Positions 5,976 to 10,275 of a DNA stretch of 10,275 nt are shown piece by piece. This DNA is from Bacteroidales bacterium (GTDB taxonomy: Bacteria; Bacteroidota; Bacteroidia; Bacteroidales; Bacteroidaceae). Location: the NCBI GenBank assembly GCA_004554665.1, contig SFKY01000083.1:1-10275 (forward strand), in the 5' to 3' direction. The number at the start of each line of letters is the position of its first letter. The stretch's first letter is position 1. The notes below the pieces were generated by a model. It searched no databases. It saw nothing but the letters and a program-made list of their open reading frames with translations, and had not been told where the DNA came from. The position numbers and the translations under genes are program-made.

Positions 5976-7847
5976 ATGAAAAAAATAACTAAAAACTTCA
6001 TAACCGGTGCAGCCTTGTTGGTAGCTGTTTCCGCTTATGCACAGAACGTTAAGGTAGAGGATGTTATTACTCCGCTGGCGGATCACAGCATCCAGTTGAC
6101 CAATTATTTCGACCATGACATTCACAACAGCATTGACCATTGGAACAAGGGCGTAGTGCCTTACGACAAGTTGATGGACTTTTATCGTGTCGGCCGTCCT
6201 AAATTTGCGCTCGGCGAAATGTGGGCCAAGGCGATACGAAGCGGCTCCATGCTCTATGCCTATACCAAGGACGAGGAGCTGAAGCAGATTCTGAAATCAT
6301 CGGTAGAAAAAGTGTTTGGACTCGTAAGGAGCAACGGGGCGCTGGCATGTGTACCCGTAGAGAAGCAGCCCGACGGCAAGGGCGGTGACCTGTGGGAGCG
6401 CAAATATATCATGCTCGGCCTGTCTCAGTATTATGCTCATGTGGAGGAAGATCCGCGTGTGCTCAAACTGATGATTGCCGAGGCCAACAGTATCCTCGAC
6501 CAGATAGGCGACGCGCCCAAGACCAGCATCCGCACACAGGGATGGACCCGCTCGGGCATCGAGTCGTGGTCGGTCATGGAGCCCATCATGAGGGTGTACA
6601 AACTCACAGGCGACAAGAAATATCTCGACTTCTGTACCTATCTCATCAAGACAGGAGGCTGCAACGGTGCCGATATCTTCCAGCAGGCCATCGACAATGT
6701 GCTTCCCCGCAAGATGGCAGCCGGCTATCCGAAAGCTTATGAGATGCTCTCTGTATTCGAGGGACTGGTGGAATATTACCGCTGTACGGGAGAGGAGAAG
6801 TGGAAGACCAGTTTCATGAACCTCTTCAACAATGTGAAGAAGTACGAGATTACGCTGATTGGCAACGGAGGTGCCGATGAGCCCTACATGCGCCGATGGA
6901 ATGGTGAGGCATGGGACAACACAGCATTGGAGCAGAGCAATCCCAAGATCAAGCGCATGATGGAAACCTGCGTGGGTGTGACCTGGATGAAGCTCTGTAG
7001 CCAGATTCTCCGTATCACCGGCGAACCCTCTGCGGTAGACTATATCGAGAAATATATATACAATGGTCTCATCGGAGCCATGAAATCGGGTGGCGACGGA
7101 TTCAGTTACGTCAACCTGCTCAACGGTCGCAAGGTGACAGACAGCGGTTGGGGTACCAATATAGACGGTCTGCCCGTAACCTGCTGCAACCTGAGTGGTC
7201 CGATGGGACTCGCCTACATCCCCTATGTGGCTGTGATGCAGAGTGCAGAAGGCCCCGTTGTCAACCTCTATAATGCTGCCAAGGCTACCGCCAAGACCGC
7301 CAAGGGACGCAATGTGACCTTTACCATTGCCACAGAGTTCCCCTGCGACAACCGCGCTACCATCACCCTGGACAAGGTGAAGAAAGAAGCCTTTGCCATG
7401 AAGCTGCACATCCCCGCATGGAGCCAGCAGACGGTGGTGACTGTCAACGGCAAGAAGGTGGAGGATGTAGTGGCCGGCCAGTTCCTGACCATCAACCGCA
7501 CTTGGAAGAAGGGCGACAAGATAGAGATTGTGTTTGACATGCGCTGTAAGCTCATCGACGCGCCGCGCGGCAGCAATCCCGAATCGTGGAACTATCAGGC
7601 TGTGCAGTATGGACCTATCGTACTCAGCCGCGACGAGAACATTGACCCCGACTACAACAAGCCTGTACAGGTGGTAGCCGATGCCAATGGCGAGGTGAAG
7701 GTGACCCGCGTGAAGCCCACGCTCGAAAAGACACGTATGGAGTTTATCGTTCCTACCACAACGGGCAGCATCCGCATGGTAGACTATTCATCGGTAGACT
7801 GCTGGAAAGGCAAGCAAATCTGTACGTGGCTTCCCAGATTGAAATAA
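5976..7847 (+). CDS. Secreted GH127-family beta-L-arabinofuranosidase (DUF1680)
   Basis: A 623-residue exported enzyme with a Sec signal peptide (about 1-22, S-A-Y-A before Q23). It belongs to the DUF1680/GH127 clan, whose studied member HypBA1 removes terminal beta-L-arabinofuranose using a zinc-bound cysteine nucleophile. The diagnostic metal and nucleophile residues are present: E330 and C332 in M-E-T-C, and C403-C404 in V-T-C-C-N. G-E-A-W with E311 is the likely acid/base, by spacing to the E-x-C motif. An alpha/alpha-barrel fills roughly 40-430, followed by beta-rich domains. The open frame extends to a TTG at 5952, but that codon lies inside the -7 box, so ATG 5976 is the start. The gene stands alone between two terminators. 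Substrates could be plant arabinan or extensin side chains; related families such as GH146 are not excluded. Confidence 0.85.
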   Translation: MKKITKNFITGAALLVAVSAYAQNVKVEDVITPLADHSIQLTNYFDHDIHNSIDHWNKGVVPYDKLMDFYRVGRPKFALGEMWAKAIRSGSMLYAYTKDEELKQILKSSVEKVFGLVRSNGALACVPVEKQPDGKGGDLWERKYIMLGLSQYYAHVEEDPRVLKLMIAEANSILDQIGDAPKTSIRTQGWTRSGIESWSVMEPIMRVYKLTGDKKYLDFCTYLIKTGGCNGADIFQQAIDNVLPRKMAAGYPKAYEMLSVFEGLVEYYRCTGEEKWKTSFMNLFNNVKKYEITLIGNGGADEPYMRRWNGEAWDNTALEQSNPKIKRMMETCVGVTWMKLCSQILRITGEPSAVDYIEKYIYNGLIGAMKSGGDGFSYVNLLNGRKVTDSGWGTNIDGLPVTCCNLSGPMGLAYIPYVAVMQSAEGPVVNLYNAAKATAKTAKGRNVTFTIATEFPCDNRATITLDKVKKEAFAMKLHIPAWSQQTVVTVNGKKVEDVVAGQFLTINRTWKKGDKIEIVFDMRCKLIDAPRGSNPESWNYQAVQYGPIVLSRDENIDPDYNKPVQVVADANGEVKVTRVKPTLEKTRMEFIVPTTTGSIRMVDYSSVDCWKGKQICTWLPRLK

Positions 7848-7877
7848 AAACCTAATACCATAAATTCGCTGTACACA

Positions 7878-7925
7878 AGAGAGGGGTCTGGATGCTGATA
7901 GTCTGGATCTCTCTCTCATTTTTTT
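7878..7925 (+). terminator. Intrinsic terminator of the GH127 gene
   Basis: A 12-bp stem forms between AGAGAGGGGTCT (7878-7889) and GGATCTCTCTCT (7905-7916), counting three G·U pairs. C-A and seven T residues (7919-7925) follow. It works only for plus-strand transcripts. Confidence 0.8.
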
Positions 7926-7935
7926 GCCATGCCGG

Positions 7936-8163
7936 TCACTTGCCGGGATGGTTGTCGTAGTTGAAAGTTTCGTCGCCTCCGGTGCGGATAGAGGCTTTCA
8001 GGTCGTCCCAACACTGAAAACCGGCCAGCAGGGCCAACTTGTCCAGCGTTGCGGCCGACGGTTTCTTGCCGCGTGTCACCGTTTTCCACAGTTTGCGCGC
8101 GTCTATGTGCTTTACAATTCCTTTTTCGAGATTATCCACAAGCAGTTTCAATTCCCGTTTCAT
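7936..8163 (-). CDS. Small 75-residue protein, possibly DNA-binding
   Basis: A short protein starting MKRELKLLVDNLEKG, with R-G-K-K-P-S (31-36) leading into T-L-D-K-L-A-L-L-A-G-F-Q-C-W-D-D-L (39-55). From memory, a very similar T-L-x-x-L-A-x-x-x-G-F-x-x-W-x-x-x pattern recurs in small helical, putative DNA-binding Bacteroidetes proteins, but I cannot name a family. The first half is a basic amphipathic helix candidate and the last 15 residues look disordered. The frame is open to 8214, but 8163 is preferred: an AGG ribosome site precedes it and a -7 box at 8188-8195 would start the transcript downstream of 8188. No transmembrane or signal sequence is present. It is divergent from the AICAR formyltransferase gene, 111 bases away, and convergent with the GH127 gene. 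A regulatory role is possible but unsupported. Confidence 0.65.
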   Translation of the reverse strand: MKRELKLLVDNLEKGIVKHIDARKLWKTVTRGKKPSAATLDKLALLAGFQCWDDLKASIRTGGDETFNYDNHPGK

Positions 8164-8187
8164 AACAATACCTTTTGTAATTTGCGG

Positions 8188-8195
8188 CAAAATTA
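8188..8195 (-). promoter_or_regulatory. -7 promoter box for the 75-residue protein gene
   Basis: The minus strand reads TAATTTTG followed by C, 24 bases upstream of the start at 8163. The nearest TTTG on that strand (8212-8215) is only 16 bp away. The box is part of an interrupted palindrome, TAATTT 8178-8183 and AAATTA 8190-8195, which could be an operator. Confidence 0.55.
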
Positions 8196-8239
8196 CAAAA
8201 TTTATCCAATACAAACACCACTATGTCTAATCTTTTTCG

Positions 8240-8247
8240 TAATTTTG
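8240..8247 (+). promoter_or_regulatory. -7 promoter box for the AICAR formyltransferase gene
   Basis: TAATTTTG followed by CGG, 27 bases before the start at 8275. The 11-base string TAATTTTGCGG is identical to that at the GH127 promoter. No good TTTG -33 box is seen upstream. It is divergent from the box at 8188-8195. Confidence 0.65.
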
Positions 8248-8274
8248 CGGACAGTACAAATCAATATTTCCAAG

Positions 8275-9456
8275 ATGAAAGAACTTTCCCTGAAGTACGG
8301 ATGCAATCCGAACCAGAAGCCTTCACGTATTTACATGGAGGAAGGCGAACTCCCCATCGAGGTAATCAACGGTCGTCCCGGCTACATCAACTTCCTTGAC
8401 GCGCTCAATTCGTGGCAGCTGGTCAAGGAGCTCAAGGCCGCTACGGGCATGCCTGCCGCAGCCTCGTTCAAGCATGTCAGCCCTGCAGGCGCAGCCATCG
8501 GCTTGCCGCTCACCGAGACGCTTAAGCGCATCTACTTTGTAGACGATGTAGACTTCGAACTTACCCCTCTGGCCTGTGCTTACGCCCGTGCCCGCGGTGC
8601 CGACCGCATGTGCTCTTATGGTGACTTCGTAGCGCTGAGCGATGTCTGCGACGCCGCCACCGCACGCCTCATCAAGCGCGAGGTGAGCGATGGTGTCATA
8701 GCTCCCGGCTATACTCCCGAGGCCATCGAGATACTGCATGACAAGCGCAAGGGTACCTATAACGTCATCCAGATAGATCCCGACTATACCCCCGCGCCCA
8801 TAGAGCGCAAGCAGGTGTTCGGCATCACCTTTGAGCAGGGCCGCAACGAGATTAGGCTCGATGCCCCCGCCCTCTTCGAGAACATTCCCACCCAGAACAA
8901 GACCTTTTCGCCCGAGGCCAAGCGCGATCTGGTCATTGCCCTCATCACGCTCAAGTACACCCAGAGCAACTCGGTGTGCTACGTCAAGGACGGACAGGCC
9001 ATCGGTATCGGTGCCGGCCAGCAGAGCCGCATCCACTGCACCCGTCTGGCAGGCAACAAGGCCGATATATGGTGGCTCCGCCAGAGTCCGCAGGTGATGA
9101 ACCTGCCCTTCAAGCCCGGCATACGCCGTGCCGACCGCGACAACACCATCGATGTCTATATCTCCGACGAGTACGAGGATGTATTGCGCGACGGCACCTG
9201 GCAGCAGTTCTTCACCGAGAAGCCCGAAGTGTTTACCGCCGAGGCCAAGAAAGCGTGGATAGCCCAAAACACGGGCGTGGCATTGGGTAGTGATGCCTTC
9301 TTCCCCTTCGGAGACAACATCGAGCGCGCCCACAAGAGCGGTGTGCAGTACATCGCCCAGGCCGGTGGCTCCATCCGCGACGACCATGTTATCGACACTT
9401 GCGACAAGTATGGCATCGCGATGGCCTTCACAGGCGTGCGTCTTTTCCATCACTAA
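8275..9456 (+). CDS. Stand-alone AICAR formyltransferase (PurH C-terminal domain type)
   Basis: A 393-residue cytoplasmic enzyme of de novo purine synthesis that transfers a formyl group from 10-formyltetrahydrofolate to AICAR to give FAICAR. It matches the formyltransferase half of bifunctional PurH from its opening L-K-Y-G-C-N-P-N-Q (6-14). The catalytic Lys-His pair is K66-H67 in S-F-K-H-V-S-P-A-G-A-A. N232-S233 and G-I-G-A-G-Q-Q-S-R (244-252) are present, and the protein closes with G-G-S-I-R-D-D (364-370) and T-G-V-R-L-F-H-H (386-393). The roughly 200-residue IMP cyclohydrolase domain that precedes this region in PurH (about 530 residues) is absent, and nothing upstream encodes it. The frame is open leftward to 7924, but the promoter at 8240-8247 and the family N-terminus fix the start at 8275. 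A 65-residue gene follows 15 bases later. IMP cyclohydrolase activity must come from elsewhere. Confidence 0.93.
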   Translation: MKELSLKYGCNPNQKPSRIYMEEGELPIEVINGRPGYINFLDALNSWQLVKELKAATGMPAAASFKHVSPAGAAIGLPLTETLKRIYFVDDVDFELTPLACAYARARGADRMCSYGDFVALSDVCDAATARLIKREVSDGVIAPGYTPEAIEILHDKRKGTYNVIQIDPDYTPAPIERKQVFGITFEQGRNEIRLDAPALFENIPTQNKTFSPEAKRDLVIALITLKYTQSNSVCYVKDGQAIGIGAGQQSRIHCTRLAGNKADIWWLRQSPQVMNLPFKPGIRRADRDNTIDVYISDEYEDVLRDGTWQQFFTEKPEVFTAEAKKAWIAQNTGVALGSDAFFPFGDNIERAHKSGVQYIAQAGGSIRDDHVIDTCDKYGIAMAFTGVRLFHH

Positions 9457-9471
9457 ACCGCCAATCAGCTC

Positions 9472-9669
9472 ATGGCAGATATTGACGACATCATAGAGGG
9501 TGGCCTCGTCTTCAGACGGGCGCCACGCAAGGACGACGCCAACGACGGCAAGGTGAAGACCAAGGCCAAGAAAAAGAAGTATATCACCGGTGCCCACGGT
9601 TCGGGCTCGGCCCGACAGAAGGCGAAGTACCGCGAGCAGCGGGCCAACCGGCACAAAGGCAAGAAGTAG
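9472..9669 (+). CDS. Small lysine/arginine-rich protein downstream of the formyltransferase
   Basis: A 65-residue protein I do not recognise. It has an acidic start (M-A-D-I-D-D-I-I-E, 1-9), a short hydrophobic/basic piece (G-L-V-F-R-R-A-P-R-K), then a strongly basic tail with K-T-K-A-K-K-K-K (29-36), a G-A-H-G-S-G-S spacer and R/K-rich helix-forming sequence to the end. There is no signal peptide, cysteine or membrane segment. It starts 15 bases after the formyltransferase stop and is followed by a strong terminator, so it is very probably co-transcribed. The composition suggests nucleic-acid or ribosome contact, which is inference only. The codon use looks like that of its neighbour and the reading frame is clean, so I take it as a real gene. 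Confidence 0.7.
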   Translation: MADIDDIIEGGLVFRRAPRKDDANDGKVKTKAKKKKYITGAHGSGSARQKAKYREQRANRHKGKK

Positions 9670-9699
9670 GGGACTGCCTACCTCCTTTGCCTACGATAC

Positions 9700-9738
9700 A
9701 GCCCTCCCTCATGCAGACCGTATGGGGGAGGGCTTTTT
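9700..9738 (+). terminator. Intrinsic terminator of the formyltransferase unit
   Basis: AGCCCTCCC at 9700-9708 pairs with GGGAGGGCT at 9726-9734, and the stem extends inward through T·G, C-G, A-T and T-A pairs, giving about 13-14 pairs with a loop of 7-9 bases. A T-run (9734-9738) follows. It is the strongest terminator in the window. Confidence 0.92.
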
Positions 9739-9774
9739 GCGTGTCAGGCGCATCCCACTATGGCATATCTGAAT

Positions 9775-9836
9775 CGTAAATGCGGCATTTAGCTCCCGTA
9801 AATGCCATGATTGGCGCGCTAAAGGTGGCATTTACG
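9775..9836. repeat. Cluster of four TAAATGC repeats in inverted pairs
   Basis: TAAATGC-G-GCATTTA at 9777-9791 is a perfect 7+1+7 palindrome. Immediately after it, CGTAAATGCCA at 9797-9807 and TGGCATTTACG at 9826-9836 form a perfect 11-bp inverted repeat with an 18-base loop. All four arms share the core TAAATGC, and three share CGTAAATGC. The stretch is non-coding, just after a terminator. It resembles a small extragenic palindromic repeat unit or a cluster of protein-binding sites; nothing here decides which. Confidence 0.75.
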
Positions 9837-9889
9837 CAGAAGAAACGAGATGGCTTTGACTTTGACTTGAATATTCACGAACTGTTAAA

Positions 9890-9907
9890 TATTGGTATAT
9901 GCCAATA
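9890..9907. repeat. 18-bp near-palindrome TATTGG...CCAATA
   Basis: TATTGG (9890-9895) and CCAATA (9902-9907) flank a TATATG centre, and only one symmetric base pair breaks the symmetry. It lies in AT-rich non-coding DNA about 215 bases upstream of the XRE gene and has the look of an operator, though no promoter box is adjacent. Confidence 0.5.
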
Positions 9908-9959
9908 GTAATGCTGACAAATATTTTGGCATTTTGATAGTTTTAGTTATCTTAGCAGC

Positions 9960-10015
9960 ATAAAAGTCCCTTGTAAAAGTGGAGCAGATATGATAAAAGT
10001 CCCTTGAAAAAGTGG
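9960..10015 (+). repeat. Tandem 33-bp-period direct repeat (two copies of a 23-bp unit)
   Basis: The 23-bp unit ATAAAAGTCCCTTG(T/A)AAAAGTGG occurs at 9960-9982 and 9993-10015 with a single mismatch and a 10-base gap. Each copy carries AAAAGT twice, 13 bases apart. A further AAAAGT at 10028 keeps the 33-base phase and another lies at 10053. No gene reads through this stretch. Confidence 0.85.
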
Positions 10016-10051
10016 TTTGTATTAAGCAAAAGTATGATATTGCTGTTGTGG

Positions 10052-10118
10052 CAAAAGTATAACTTGTGATATTTTAATGCCATATATTTGGTTTTATGGA
10101 TAGTATTTTATACTTTTG
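10052..10118. promoter_or_regulatory. Inverted repeat overlapping the XRE gene promoter (putative operator)
   Basis: CAAAAGTATAA at 10052-10062 and TTATACTTTTG at 10108-10118 are perfect 11-bp complements. The right arm contains the -7 box of the downstream gene. A further direct copy, GCAAAAGTAT, lies at 10026-10035. Binding by a regulator here would block the promoter; the adjacent XRE-type protein is the obvious candidate. Confidence 0.6.
10087..10118 (+). promoter_or_regulatory. Promoter of the XRE-type regulator gene
   Basis: TTTG at 10087-10090 and TACTTTTG at 10111-10118 are 20 bp apart, an ideal Bacteroidetes -33/-7 pair. Only four bases separate the -7 box from the ATG at 10123, so the message would be leaderless or nearly so. 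Confidence 0.72.
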
Positions 10119-10122
10119 TGTT

Positions 10123-10275
10123 ATGAATTTGATATATGGAGATACCAATGCGCAGATTATCTCACGAATGGGGAGTAACTGCAAGCGTTATCGCATTGCC
10201 GCCAATCTTACTCAGCAGGAACTGGCGGACAAGGCGGACCTTCACAAGGCCGACCTTCTGGCCGTGGGCGTTGAG
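10123..10275 (+). CDS. XRE-family helix-turn-helix regulator, 3' truncated by window edge
   Basis: The first 51 codons of a gene that runs off the right edge. After an N-terminal lead (MNLIYGDTNAQIISRMG), residues 17-45 read as a lambda-repressor-type helix-turn-helix: N-C-K-R-Y-R-I-A-A-N-L (19-29) as helix 1, T-Q-Q-E-L-A-D-K-A (30-38) as helix 2, then D-L-H-K-A-D-L-L-A (39-47) as a somewhat unusual recognition helix. Such proteins are cytoplasmic DNA-binding repressors, often antitoxins of HipBA-like or other two-gene modules; the partner would lie beyond this window. The upstream inverted repeat over its -7 box suggests autoregulation. The start at 10123 is chosen because it is the first in-frame ATG; the next (10168) would cut into helix 1. 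Whether the recognition helix is functional cannot be judged from the fragment. Confidence 0.75.
   Translation, partial: MNLIYGDTNAQIISRMGSNCKRYRIAANLTQQELADKADLHKADLLAVGVE

Noticed and set aside
7924..8274. 117-residue N-terminal extension of the AICAR formyltransferase that might replace the cyclohydrolase domain
   Set aside because: It overlaps the opposite-strand 75-residue gene and both promoters, and shows no cyclohydrolase motifs.
8323..9654. 443-residue minus-strand frame opposite the AICAR formyltransferase
   Set aside because: The plus strand is a complete conserved enzyme; the antisense frame has no known motif and also covers part of the next gene.
9960..10015. A minimal CRISPR array
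   Set aside because: Only two repeats with a 10-base spacer and no cas genes; CRISPR spacers are about 30 bases or more.

Overview
The window looks like a chromosomal segment from a Bacteroidales bacterium (Prevotella/Bacteroides type; I cannot fix the genus). The evidence is the promoter style: seven starts are preceded by a TAnnTTTG -7 box, three of them with a TTTG -33 box 20-23 bp upstream. Shine-Dalgarno signals are mostly weak. Secreted proteins often end their signal peptide in A-Q, and the gene content suits a glycan-degrading anaerobe. Most of the window is ordinary housekeeping and glycan metabolism. The unexplained structure sits in the two gene-poor stretches, about 42-456 and 9735-10122.

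Layout. Positions 1-41 hold the first 13 codons of a minus-strand gene that leaves the window, with a perfect 11-bp inverted repeat around its ribosome binding site. Positions 84-456 have no convincing gene but hold a long imperfect hairpin (333-434). On the minus strand, 2068-457 is a two-gene unit: a lipoprotein equal to the C-terminal domain of 5'-nucleotidases, then a secreted metallophosphatase equal to the N-terminal domain, so a UshA-type enzyme split in two with the domain order reversed. Divergently, 2178-5237 encodes a secreted GH123-like protein and a secreted SGNH-hydrolase-like protein, probably co-transcribed. Next come rplS (L19) with its own promoter, leader and terminator (5277-5857), and a secreted GH127-type beta-L-arabinofuranosidase candidate with its own promoter and terminator (5947-7925).

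Positions 7936-8163 (minus) encode a 75-residue, possibly DNA-binding protein. Divergent from it is a stand-alone AICAR formyltransferase (8275-9456, the C-terminal half of PurH without the IMP cyclohydrolase domain), followed by a 65-residue lysine/arginine-rich protein and a strong terminator. The last 540 bases hold clustered TAAATGC inverted repeats, a TATTGG palindrome and a 33-bp-period tandem repeat. They also hold an inverted repeat that overlaps the -7 box of a truncated XRE-type regulator gene starting at 10123, close enough to suggest a leaderless message and autoregulation.

How the genes work together. The exported enzymes (nucleotidase pair, GH123-like, SGNH-like, GH127) would act on nucleotides, amino-sugar glycans, esters and arabinans outside the cytoplasm. 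The AICAR formyltransferase serves de novo purine synthesis and rplS serves the ribosome. I see no compelling evidence of a new defence or mobile system inside the window. The best candidates for something undescribed are the repeat-rich control region of the XRE gene, which may belong to a module continuing past the right edge, and the 333-434 hairpin.
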